This document shows, piece by piece, positions 44,291-52,170 of a stretch of 64,000 bases of DNA. The notes under the pieces were generated by a model. The model was not told where the DNA came from. It saw nothing but the letters and a program-made list of their open reading frames with translations, and did not search any database. The first letter of the stretch is position 1. Each line of letters begins with the position of its first letter. Source of the DNA: Chloroflexota bacterium. GTDB taxonomy: Bacteria > Chloroflexota > UBA11872 > VXOZ01. Both the position numbers and the translations under genes were made by a program. Location of the stretch: the NCBI GenBank assembly GCA_026710945.1, contig JAPOQA010000054.1, positions 124,001 through 188,000 on the forward strand, in the 5' to 3' direction.

Positions 44291-45685
44291 TTAGCAGATA
44301 CAGCCGCCCTCTTGCAACGCGTTATCGGCAACTTGGTGGATCTCGGCTAGAGATTCAGCAACCGTTTTCTGGCCCTCTTCCAATTGGCCCCAAAGTTCGC
44401 TCCACGCGCCGTTGACATCCGATTGCTTCACCACCTGCCGCAATGGGACTCCAACTTCCGCGATCGCCTGATAGGTCTCCACACTCTCGAAGGGATACTG
44501 CACGACTGGGGCGTAGGTGCGGTTTGCTGGGAAACGGCCGCCGCCCAGGTTGGCCCAGTCCGGCTGCACTTCCTCGCTGATGAGGTACTTATAGAAATCC
44601 CAGGTAGTGTCGGGATCCGGCGAGGTGCTGGCAATCCAAAACGCGTTGAGGAGCATGGGCGTGCCGCGGCCGCCAGGGCCGACCGGCACTGAAGCCAGCT
44701 CGACGTTGAACGGCGTTTCGCCTTCGTAGATTTGCTGATTGATGGAACGCGTATACCAGGGCCCATTTAGGACCATTGCGAGTTTCTGCTCATTGAACGA
44801 TGGCGCAACGTCGGTCTCTTTGCGATTAATGGGGGGATGCACCTGGTGCTTGACGACGAGGTCCAGCACTGCCTGCACTGCGTCCCCGGCACTGGCCGAG
44901 TTGATTGCCGCGGCACTGAATGCTTCGTTCCACCAGTCCGCGCCCCAAGACTTGAGCGCAATGAGGATGCGGTCGGTGCGATTGCCGCCAAAAGCGATGC
45001 CCCATTGGGAGACGTTTGCCCCTTCGTGGGTCGTCAATTTCGTGGAGAGTTCCGCCAGCGCGTCCCAGGTGAACTTCCCTTCGGCATCCAACTTGCTTGG
45101 CGAATCGACACCTGCGTTCGTCATGAGGTCGGCGTTGTACCAAATCGTGCGGGCCCCCATGAACCACGCAATGCCGTAGAGCCTGCCGTTGATCCGCTCC
45201 AAGGCAAAGTCGTAATACTCCGATAGATCGAAAGCGGCATCTTTCGAGACAAGAGCATCGAGCGGCTGAATGATTTCGGCGGTGGCAAACTGGCTGATAT
45301 AGCCAAACCAGCCGTAGTACATGTCGTACGGAATCCCCGCCGCGTGGGATGACACGGCTTTCTCGGCCATGTTCGTCAGCGCGCCCGAAATGAGGTCGAG
45401 CTCAACCTTAACGTCCGGGTTGCGCTCCTCGTAACGGCTGATGACCGCGCCGTATGTGTCGTCCCACACCTGCTGCTGGGTGGTGTAGTGCATGTATTTG
45501 ATGACATTGGGCTCCATCGCCTCCGGCGCTGCCGTCGCCTCCGGCTGTGCCTCCTCTTCTGGTTGTGGAGCATCTGCAGGAGCCGTAGCTACTTGACCGC
45601 AGGCGGCCAGGGCCGCGGCGCCAAAGCCCAGACTTGCCATGCCGGTCATTATGGATCGGCGGGATAACTTGCGAACTGCATCCAT
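44291..45685 (-). CDS. Tat-exported lipoprotein, family 1 solute-binding protein (copy B)
   Basis: A 464-residue paralogue, the same length as copy A. It has the twin-arginine LSRRSIMTGM, lipobox ALAACGQ, acidic Ala/Pro/Glu linker and the same domain landmarks (YMHYTTQQQVWDD, WFGYISQFATAEIIQPLD, NRKETDVAPSF, LGGGRFPANRTY). It also ends EGGCIC. AAGGAGA lies 7 bases before ATG 45685; a start seven codons upstream (45706) is possible but less likely. Differences are spread over the whole protein, so the copies probably bind related, not identical, ligands. The importer channel is not encoded here. Confidence 0.88.
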   Translation of the reverse strand: MDAVRKLSRRSIMTGMASLGFGAAALAACGQVATAPADAPQPEEEAQPEATAAPEAMEPNVIKYMHYTTQQQVWDDTYGAVISRYEERNPDVKVELDLISGALTNMAEKAVSSHAAGIPYDMYYGWFGYISQFATAEIIQPLDALVSKDAAFDLSEYYDFALERINGRLYGIAWFMGARTIWYNADLMTNAGVDSPSKLDAEGKFTWDALAELSTKLTTHEGANVSQWGIAFGGNRTDRILIALKSWGADWWNEAFSAAAINSASAGDAVQAVLDLVVKHQVHPPINRKETDVAPSFNEQKLAMVLNGPWYTRSINQQIYEGETPFNVELASVPVGPGGRGTPMLLNAFWIASTSPDPDTTWDFYKYLISEEVQPDWANLGGGRFPANRTYAPVVQYPFESVETYQAIAEVGVPLRQVVKQSDVNGAWSELWGQLEEGQKTVAESLAEIHQVADNALQEGGCIC

Positions 45686-45723
45686 TGCGGTCTCCTTGCC
45701 TTCCAATACATACTATTGCCAGC

Positions 45724-45752
45724 ATCGTACCTCTCATCATAGATTCTGTCAA
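45724..45752 (-). promoter_or_regulatory. Promoter of binding-protein copy B
   Basis: TTGACA (45752-45747), 17-base spacer, TACGAT (45729-45724), same geometry as copy A with a weaker -10. Confidence 0.65.
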
Positions 45753-45901
45753 GCCTAGCGATAAGGCATGTGTCACAGAATTATCGCGATGTGCCACGTG
45801 GGAACAGTAATGGCTTCAAGAGCAGGCGTGCCCGGGGTCAATTGCCGGAAGCTGTGAGTGAGAAATTCGCCTCTCGAATGGCGTTCGAGGCGCTGCTAAT
45901 C

Positions 45902-45930
45902 TTCGCAGAAGCTTCGATTTGCGGTATACT
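45902..45930 (+). promoter_or_regulatory. Promoter of tRNA-Glu copy B
   Basis: TTCGCA (45902-45907), 17-base spacer, TATACT (45925-45930), 24 bases before the tRNA start; its flanking bases match copy A closely. Confidence 0.6.
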
Positions 45931-45954
45931 GAGAGAGTGAAACGCGCCTCTCTC

Positions 45955-46027
45955 GCCCCCATCGTCTAGTGGACCAGGACGCAGGCCTTTCAAGCCTGTA
46001 ACGAGGGTTCGATTCCCTCTGGGGGCG
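45955..46027 (+). tRNA. tRNA-Glu (UUC), copy B
   Basis: A 73-base cloverleaf with acceptor GCCCCCA/TGGGGGC fully paired and the same anticodon loop CTTTCAA (TTC). It differs from copy A in the T arm (GGTTCGA versus GGCTCGA) and the last acceptor pair. CCA is not encoded (CCT follows); a T run just after (46030-46035) may end the transcript. Confidence 0.96.
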
Positions 46028-46199
46028 CCTTTTTTGCCTTTTGTGGAACGCAGTTGTTTCCAGGCCCCTGATTGCCAAGCACTACCGTCGTGTCCCATGC
46101 GATACCTCTTTACGAGCGGTGACCGCGCAGCCTGTAATGTAAACGGCCGCACGTAGATTCTGGGAAATGGTCCGCCGCTAACCGGCCGCGCTCAAACCG

Positions 46200-46229
46200 T
46201 TGACCGGCGACAGTTGAACCTGCTATTAT
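46200..46229 (+). promoter_or_regulatory. Promoter of the greA-lysS-serS operon
   Basis: TTGACC (46200-46205), 18-base spacer, TATTAT (46224-46229). Transcription would begin near 46236, giving a leader of about 65 bases before greA. Confidence 0.6.
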
Positions 46230-46239
46230 TGAGGTGACT

Positions 46240-46272
46240 GGAAAAGAGCGACCAGTGGATAGCCTCTTTTCC
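46240..46272 (+). promoter_or_regulatory. Terminator-like hairpin in the greA leader
   Basis: Arms 46240-46248 (ggaaaagag) and 46264-46272 (ctcttttcc) pair perfectly around 15 bases, followed by GTCATATTCTTTTAT and then the greA ribosome site AGGAGGG. It sits between the predicted start site and the coding region. Confidence 0.6.
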
Positions 46273-46301
46273 GTCATATTCTTTTATAGGAGGGTGCGGT
46301 C

Positions 46302-46766
46302 ATGGCGGAGCAGCATATGCTGACGCCTGAAGGCAGAGACAAGCTTCTCCAAGAGCTAACGCAACTTAGGACCGTACGACGTCCTGAAATCGTCCTGCGG
46401 ATCCATGAGGCGATGGAATTTGGCGGAGATCTCTCCGATATGGGCGAATACAACGAGGCCAAGCAAGAGCAGGCCTTCGTTGAAGGCCGCATCATAGAGA
46501 TCGAGCACATTCTCCGCGATGCGGTAGTCTCTGAACACCATGCCAGTGCCGAGGTTGATTTGGGAGCAACGGTCATCGTCACGGATGATGACGGCAATAG
46601 TGAGACATTTACCATTGTCGGTGCACCGGAATCCGATCCCCTGGAAAACCGCATATCTAATGAGAGCCCGGTAGGCCATGCCTTGATGGGTCACCGTATC
46701 GGTGATCGGGTAACTGTCGAAGTGCCCGCCGGCACGCTGACTTATACGATTCAAGAGGTAAAATAG
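46302..46766 (+). CDS. greA: Transcription elongation factor GreA
   Basis: A 154-residue GreA, which enters the RNA polymerase secondary channel and stimulates transcript cleavage at stalled complexes. The N-terminal coiled coil is 1-75 (LTPEGRDKLLQELTQLRTVRR); its tip keeps acidic residues in GDLSDMGEYNEAKQEQ. The C-terminal FKBP-like domain has TVVIVTDDDG-like strands and SPVGHALMGHRIGD. AGGAGGG is 7 bases before ATG 46302. First gene of the operon with lysS and serS. Confidence 0.95.
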   Translation: MAEQHMLTPEGRDKLLQELTQLRTVRRPEIVLRIHEAMEFGGDLSDMGEYNEAKQEQAFVEGRIIEIEHILRDAVVSEHHASAEVDLGATVIVTDDDGNSETFTIVGAPESDPLENRISNESPVGHALMGHRIGDRVTVEVPAGTLTYTIQEVK

Positions 46767-48274
46767 CTACGGAATCGTCAGACTTCGTCAAAGACGCAGA
46801 TCGCTCACGCCAGTCGCCAGTTGACTTCCGCCTCCGCAAGCTCAATGCCTTGCGCGAAAAGGGCATTGATCCGTATCCCCTGCGCTTTCATCGCACCCAT
46901 ACGGCGCACGCTGCACTCGACTCCTTTGAAGCGCTTTCTACTTCAAAGGAAACGGTTCGCCTCGCGGGTCGCATCCATACGGTGCGCAAGATGGGTAAGG
47001 CGGCGTTTGCTCACATCAACGACGCTTCCGGCAGCATCCAGCTCTATCTCCGCCTCAACATCCTTGGCGATGAATCGTACAAGACGGTCGTAGACCTGTA
47101 TGACCTCGGCGACATTATCGGCGCAGAAGGCGTGCTGTTCCGCACCCGCACCGGCGAGGCGACCCTCGAGGTCCACCGCATCGTCATGCTTGCCAAGGCA
47201 CTGCAGAACCCGCCGGAAAAGTATCATGGTCTACGGGATACAGAGACACGCCTGCGCCAGCGCTATTTGGACCTGGCCACCAATCCTGAAGTGCGGCACG
47301 CGTTCACGCAGCGCAGCCACGTGGTGCGGGAGGTGCGCGCATTCTTTGACGCGCGCGACTACCTGGAAGTTGAAACCCCGGTGCTCCAGCCGCTCTACGG
47401 CGGCGCTTTTGCCCGCCCGTTCATCACGCACCACAACGCCCTCGACCAGGACTTCTACCTGCGAATCGCCACGGAGCTTTATCTCAAGCGCTGCCTCATA
47501 GGCGGGTTCGAGCGCGTCTATGAAATCGGCCGCACGTTTCGCAATGAGGGCATGGACCGCGACCACAACCCCGAGTTCACCATGTTGGAAGCGTACCAGG
47601 CATATGCCGATTATTCCGACATGATGTCACTCCTTGAAGAGCTCTACTACCGAGTTGCCCTGGCCGTCCATGGTTCGCCGCAGATGCCTTACGGTGATGA
47701 AACGCTGGACTTCACGCCGCCGTGGCGGCGCATCAAACTGCATGAGGCCATCGAGTCCGCAACCGGCATCGACATATACGCGTACCCCGATACCGATGCG
47801 CTGCTTGCGCAGGTACAATCACGCGGCATCGGCGTGCCGGAGCGCGTTACGTGGTCTACACTTGTAGATGAACTCTTGGCCGAATGTGTGGAGCCGACAC
47901 TCATGCAGCCAACCTTGCTGCTGGATTATCCCGTAGCGCTTTCGCCGCTGGCGAAGCGCAGAGAAGACGATTCCCGCCTTGTCGAGCGGTTCGAGGCGTT
48001 TGTAGGCGGCCTGGAAATTGCCAATGCCTTTAGCGAACTCAACGATCCCCTTGACCAACGCCAGCGACTTGAAGAGCAAGTAAAGGAGCGCGCAGCCGGG
48101 GATGAAGAGGCGCAGCCCCTCGATGAAGACTTTCTCACGGCGTTGGAGTACGGCATGCCCCCAACCGGCGGCATCGGTATCGGCATCGACCGCATGGCCA
48201 TGCTCTTTACGAACAGCGCCTCGATTCGTGATGTCATACTCTTTCCACCTGTCCGCACCCAGGAGGCTGAGTGA
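46763..48274 (+). CDS. lysS: Lysyl-tRNA synthetase, class II (start codon non-standard or unclear)
   Basis: A class II LysRS. The anticodon-binding OB domain (SKETVRLAGRIHTVRKMGKA) is followed by motif 1 (VETPVLQPLYGGAFARP), motif 2 (RTFRNEGMDRDHNPEF) and motif 3 (GIGIDRMAMLF). The first ATG/GTG/TTG in frame is TTG 46850 (474 residues), but this falls inside the conserved N-terminus (LRKLNALREKGIDPYP). The frame is open upstream to the greA stop, where ATA 46763 follows GAGGTAAA and overlaps the TAG of greA; that would give 503 residues, the usual length. I therefore give 46763 as the likely gene edge, with the start codon itself uncertain. The 3' end overlaps serS by one base. Confidence 0.88.
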   Translation: MATESSDFVKDADRSRQSPVDFRLRKLNALREKGIDPYPLRFHRTHTAHAALDSFEALSTSKETVRLAGRIHTVRKMGKAAFAHINDASGSIQLYLRLNILGDESYKTVVDLYDLGDIIGAEGVLFRTRTGEATLEVHRIVMLAKALQNPPEKYHGLRDTETRLRQRYLDLATNPEVRHAFTQRSHVVREVRAFFDARDYLEVETPVLQPLYGGAFARPFITHHNALDQDFYLRIATELYLKRCLIGGFERVYEIGRTFRNEGMDRDHNPEFTMLEAYQAYADYSDMMSLLEELYYRVALAVHGSPQMPYGDETLDFTPPWRRIKLHEAIESATGIDIYAYPDTDALLAQVQSRGIGVPERVTWSTLVDELLAECVEPTLMQPTLLLDYPVALSPLAKRREDDSRLVERFEAFVGGLEIANAFSELNDPLDQRQRLEEQVKERAAGDEEAQPLDEDFLTALEYGMPPTGGIGIGIDRMAMLFTNSASIRDVILFPPVRTQEAE

Positions 48275-49557
48275 TGCTGAACATTCGCCGCATACGAGAG
48301 CAGACAGAAGATGTGAAGTCCGGCCTTGCGCGGCGCGGTGAAGATCCCAGCGTCATCGATCAGCTTGTGGCATGGGATGGCGAGCGCCGGGCGCTGTTGC
48401 AAGAGAGCGAATCTTTGAAAGCGGAACGCAATCGGACGTCTAAGACTATTGGCGCCGCCAAGGATAGAGAAGCAATGAGTGCGCTGCGAGAGCAGATGCG
48501 CGCGGTCGGCCAGCGGATCAAGAGCCTCGATAGCGACGTGGCGGAAATCGAACAGCGCATTTCGGCAGCGGTGCTTGAGATACCTAATGTTCCGCACACC
48601 AGTGTGCCTTCCGGGACAACGGAAGAAGAGAACCTCGTGCATGCGGAGTGGGGCGACCGGCCGCAGTTTGGCTTTGAGCCCAAGGCTCATTGGGACATCG
48701 GCGCGGCCTTAGATATTCTCGATTTTCCGCGAGGCGCAAAGATTGCGGGGGCGCAATTTCCGCTCTTCAAGGGTGATGGATCGCGCTTGTTGCGGTCGCT
48801 GGCGAATTGGATGTTGGACTTACACGTCCAGAAGCACGGGTATCAGGAAGTCTGGCCGCCGTTTGTGGTGCGGCGCGAGGTGATGACGGGCACCGGGCAG
48901 CTTCCCAAGTTCGAAGACGATATGTACCGTACCGATCCCGATGATCTCTTCCTCGTGCCCACGGCTGAGGTGCCGGTGACGAACATTCACCGCGATGAGA
49001 TCCTCGACGCCGCGCAACTGCCCCTTAAGTACACCGCGTACACGCCCTGTTTTCGACGGGAAGCAGGCGCCGCGGGCAAGGATACGCGCGGTCTGCTACG
49101 TCTGCATCAATTCGAAAAGATCGAGATGGTAAAGTTCGTCGCGCCAGAGACTTCCTACGACGAACTGGAGACGCTCCGAGACGACGCCGAGGCAGTCCTG
49201 CAGCAGCTCGAACTGCCGTATCGCGTGTTGGAATTGTGCGGCGGCGAGCTTGGCTTTGCCGCGACAAAGTGCTACGACCTGGAGGTCTGGTGTCCTGGCA
49301 TCGAGAAGTGGCAGGAAGTCTCTTCGTGCTCGAATTTCGAGGACTTTCAAGCCCGGCGCATCAACGTGCGCTATCGCCCCAGCGCGCAGGCACGGCCCGA
49401 ATTCGTGCACACGCTCAACGGCTCCGGCCTGGCCTTTTCCGCTCGCCTCTACGCTGCCGTTCTGGAAAACAACCAGCAGCCCGATGGCAGCGTGATCATC
49501 CCTGCGGTTTTGCGCCCGTATCTCGGCGGCATGGAGCGGATATCGTCCTCCGGCTAA
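48274..49557 (+). CDS. serS: Seryl-tRNA synthetase
   Basis: A 427-residue class II SerRS that charges tRNA-Ser (and tRNA-Sec where present). The N-terminal long coiled coil that grips the tRNA is at about 25-105. Motif 2 is FRREAGAAGKDTRGLLRLHQF at about 255, and motif 3 is GSGLAFSARLYAAVLE near 385. AGGAGG at 48261 is 8 bases before ATG 48274, which shares its A with the lysS stop; GTG 48271 is one codon earlier. Last gene of the operon. Confidence 0.96.
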   Translation: MLNIRRIREQTEDVKSGLARRGEDPSVIDQLVAWDGERRALLQESESLKAERNRTSKTIGAAKDREAMSALREQMRAVGQRIKSLDSDVAEIEQRISAAVLEIPNVPHTSVPSGTTEEENLVHAEWGDRPQFGFEPKAHWDIGAALDILDFPRGAKIAGAQFPLFKGDGSRLLRSLANWMLDLHVQKHGYQEVWPPFVVRREVMTGTGQLPKFEDDMYRTDPDDLFLVPTAEVPVTNIHRDEILDAAQLPLKYTAYTPCFRREAGAAGKDTRGLLRLHQFEKIEMVKFVAPETSYDELETLRDDAEAVLQQLELPYRVLELCGGELGFAATKCYDLEVWCPGIEKWQEVSSCSNFEDFQARRINVRYRPSAQARPEFVHTLNGSGLAFSARLYAAVLENNQQPDGSVIIPAVLRPYLGGMERISSSG

Positions 49558-49620
49558 GCCACGGGCTTGCCACTATCATTGAAATAGCTCGACAGACTCC
49601 GCAATTCCCGCACCTTGTCC

Positions 49621-49648
49621 GTCATTCCCGCGCACGCGGGAATCCATC
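49621..49648. repeat. Palindromic 'GTCATTCCCGCG' repeat / probable bidirectional terminator
   Basis: Arms 49624-49632 (attcccgcg) and 49635-49643 (cgcgggaat) form a tight hairpin. The consensus GTCATTCCCGCG...CGCGGGAATCC is a very common interspersed repeat in bacteria. It lies between the convergent serS and sulfatase-fold genes, where it may stop both transcripts. Confidence 0.7.
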
Positions 49649-49664
49649 TTCTCTTGGCATCTGT

Positions 49665-51023
49665 CTATGAATCACCAGGCCAGTGGCGCAGGTCAACCCG
49701 CGCACTCTCCGTGCCCAATGCCGCCAGTTCTTGCAGGTACCGCTCGTGGAGCCGTTGCGCCACGTCCGGATGGTCCGCGATCACGTTGTGCTCCTCGCCG
49801 GGGTCCGCTGCCAGATTGTAGAGTTCAGCAGCTTCCAAGCCGCGCTTGCCCGGGTCCATGAGCGTCCATTCGCCGTCGTTGACGGTGCTGTAGAGCAACA
49901 CGTCCTCTTGTGTGGGCAAGAGCGGTGAGCTGATGACGGCGTCGCGGTGGGCATCGGTCTCACCGCGCAGCAGCGGCGCGAGCGACCGGCCGTGGAGTCC
50001 GTCCGGCGCCGGCGCGCCGATCAACTCTAAGACAGTTGGCGTTACGTCAATGGCTTGTACGAGCGCGTTCGTCCGCCGCGGCGCCATGCCCGGCACGTGG
50101 GCGAGCAGAGGCACGCGGGACACCTCACGGTACATCGGCCAGCCTTGCTTTGGTTCCAGAACGGTATGCTTGCCGATGTAGCCGTGCTCACCGATGTAGA
50201 AGCCGTGGTCCGCGTTGAAGACGATGATGGTGTCGTCCCAGAGGTCCAGGTGCTTGACCCGCTCGATGAAGTGGCCGAACCACGTATCCACCAGCGAGAC
50301 TGAACCGGCATACAGCGCGCGGGCGTGCCGTAGCTCCGGCTCCGTCAGATAGTCGCAACGGTCGTAGCGCGGCCAGAAGATCTTCTCCCCCTCGTAGCCG
50401 GGATCGTACATGTCCGTGTAGTGCTGGGGCGGGTCCCATGGCTCGTGCGGCGTGAAGGTGTCGACATAGAGGAAGAATTTCTCGTGGGTGTAGTTGCGCT
50501 CGAGCCAGTCAGCAGCTTGCGCAAAAGTCTGCGCCACAAAGTGTTCACGCTCGTGGGTGCGGTAGTAGACGTTCTTGAGGTAGCGAATTGCCGCTTCGGG
50601 CATGCGGATCTTCTCCGGCGCGCAGGGTAGTTCTACCGGCACGGGATCGGTGACGTACGGCTCGCCGGCTTGGCCCCGCACAGCTTGCCAGCCGTCAAAA
50701 CCGGCGTGAAAGTTCATGCCCGGGCGGAAGAGCTGCACGTGATCGACCACCATCTGATTGACATAGCCATCACGCCCGAGAATTGTGGCCAGCGTGTCTT
50801 CCCCTTGCGCTAGAGGCGCCCAGCCCCGGGTATGGTAGACATAGTGGCTTGCGAGCAGGTCAGTGCGATGGGGCACGGTGGGAAACGAGCCCACGTAGCA
50901 ATTGTCGAAGCTGACACTCTCTGCGGCAAAAGCGTCGAGATACGGTGTGCGAATGTCCGGATTGCCGTTCGCGCCAATGTGGTCGTAGCGAAACGTATCG
51001 GAGACGATATAGATGATGTTCAT
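49665..51023 (-). CDS. Sulfatase-fold hydrolase with Thr at the nucleophile site
   Basis: A 452-residue alkaline-phosphatase/sulfatase-superfamily protein. Metal and fold motifs are IIYIVSDTFRYDH at the N-terminus, ADHGFYIGEHG (about 280) and GKHTVLEP. The signature that holds formylglycine, [CS]-x-P-x-R, reads TVPHR (in GSFPTVPHRTD), so the modified Cys/Ser is replaced by Thr. Sulfatase activity through formylglycine is therefore unlikely; Thr-nucleophile phosphodiesterases of this superfamily exist. No signal peptide is seen. ATG 51023 has only a distant AGGAGG. It is divergent from the isomerase operon. Confidence 0.85.
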   Translation of the reverse strand: MNIIYIVSDTFRYDHIGANGNPDIRTPYLDAFAAESVSFDNCYVGSFPTVPHRTDLLASHYVYHTRGWAPLAQGEDTLATILGRDGYVNQMVVDHVQLFRPGMNFHAGFDGWQAVRGQAGEPYVTDPVPVELPCAPEKIRMPEAAIRYLKNVYYRTHEREHFVAQTFAQAADWLERNYTHEKFFLYVDTFTPHEPWDPPQHYTDMYDPGYEGEKIFWPRYDRCDYLTEPELRHARALYAGSVSLVDTWFGHFIERVKHLDLWDDTIIVFNADHGFYIGEHGYIGKHTVLEPKQGWPMYREVSRVPLLAHVPGMAPRRTNALVQAIDVTPTVLELIGAPAPDGLHGRSLAPLLRGETDAHRDAVISSPLLPTQEDVLLYSTVNDGEWTLMDPGKRGLEAAELYNLAADPGEEHNVIADHPDVAQRLHERYLQELAALGTESARVDLRHWPGDS

Positions 51024-51277
51024 CGGTTATTCCAAAACTCCTCCTGCTCGATAGCGGGGTGGATCCTCTGTTCGGCAGCGGCAAATGCGACGCAGCGAGC
51101 AGGTTGCCACACTCGCGCACATTCAATCACTGACCGCAATTCATGGTATCCTAGACCCGCCACACACTCAATGCGCCGGCCGCGTCCACGTCTACTCTGC
51201 CTGGACACTGACCGCGCCGGCAATAGATGAGATTCACCATGGCGGTGACCCGATGAGACTGTGCAAAGGATGGTGCA

Positions 51278-52156
51278 ATGGCTGAGATACAGGTTGGCAT
51301 ACAAGCGAACGCGTGGCTCCGCGAGTTTCCAATTGCGGAGAATCTCGATACCGTTCTGCAGCAAATTGCGGAATCTGGCTATAGCGGTGTGGAGATTGGC
51401 TATCATTTCTTGGCCGGAGGCCGGTTCAACGCCTTGCGTCCCGGCGGCGCGCCGACGGCCGGCGACAGCGAAACTACCACCATGCCCGATCCGGCGGAGG
51501 TAGGCGCGCTTATTGCCGAACACGGTCTGACTTTGGCGGCGTTGCATACCGGCGGCGTCTTCTATGCGGACGACGTTGCCAGCGAGCAAACGTTACCCAA
51601 TTTGCAGATCATTGCCACGTTTGCCCAAGCCATCGGCTGCGGTACCGTCTTGATCAGCCCGGCGGCAAAGAAGGACGAGTCGAAGACGGATGAGGAACTT
51701 GCCACCCAGAACACGTACCTGCAGCAAGCGTGCGCGCTCTTCAACGACCATGGCGCACACTGCTTCCATCATACCCACGGGCCAGAATTGGAAGACGAAT
51801 TCCGTGAAATGCGCCGCATTCTCGAGCTTGATCCTGGGTATATCAGCTTGGCTTACGACATTGCCAATGCCGCGCGCGTTATCGGCACGGCTGACGCAGT
51901 AAGCTTCATTGACTCGTTTCGCTCCCGCATCGGGTACGTGCATTACAAGGACTGCCGGCCCGACGGCGTGCTCGTGGAGGCAATCGGAGACGGCGCTATC
52001 GACTGGCATGCCGTAGCCGGATCGCTCAGGAGTTCGGACTACAGCGGCTGGGTGGTGGTCGAAATTGAGCCAGGTCATGGCATGGAAGCCCATCGCTCGG
52101 TTAAGGAAGATGCCGTCTTGAGCCGCCAGTGTATTCGTGAAACTCTCGGTGTGTAG
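51278..52156 (+). CDS. Sugar-phosphate isomerase/epimerase-like TIM barrel (xylose-isomerase-like)
   Basis: A 292-residue AP-endonuclease-2/IolE-type barrel. It starts VGIQANAWLREFP; metal-site segments are HHTHGPELED and AYDIANAARV, with GYVHYKDCRPDG and VVVEIEPGH following. Family members act on inosose, hydroxypyruvate, tagatose or fructose-6-phosphate-type substrates, with a metal bound by Glu/Asp/His. It is the first gene of a three-gene operon with an amidohydrolase (14 bases on) and a ComA-like protein. The reaction cannot be told from sequence. Confidence 0.82.
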   Translation: MAEIQVGIQANAWLREFPIAENLDTVLQQIAESGYSGVEIGYHFLAGGRFNALRPGGAPTAGDSETTTMPDPAEVGALIAEHGLTLAALHTGGVFYADDVASEQTLPNLQIIATFAQAIGCGTVLISPAAKKDESKTDEELATQNTYLQQACALFNDHGAHCFHHTHGPELEDEFREMRRILELDPGYISLAYDIANAARVIGTADAVSFIDSFRSRIGYVHYKDCRPDGVLVEAIGDGAIDWHAVAGSLRSSDYSGWVVVEIEPGHGMEAHRSVKEDAVLSRQCIRETLGV

Positions 52157-52170
52157 CAGGGGACACCGCA

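Larger units (their letters stand above)
42191..46027. repeat. Tandem duplication: [SBP gene (-) + tRNA-Glu (+)] twice
   Basis: Unit A is 42191-44001 and unit B 44291-46027. Each has a 464-codon binding-protein gene on the minus strand, a TTGACA-17-TAxxAT promoter and a tRNA-Glu gene with a TTCGCA-17-TATxCT promoter. The tRNA starts are 2026 bases apart and the start codons 2100 bases apart. Inter-unit sequence and DNA-level drift show the event is not recent. Confidence 0.9.

Noticed and set aside
43929-46027. Integrative element bounded by tRNA-Glu attachment sites
   Set aside because: No integrase or phage-type gene lies between the tRNA genes; both tRNAs are complete and the binding-protein genes fit a plain tandem duplication.
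47926-48690. 254-codon minus-strand frame
   Set aside because: Antisense to lysS and serS, both of which have complete class II motifs.
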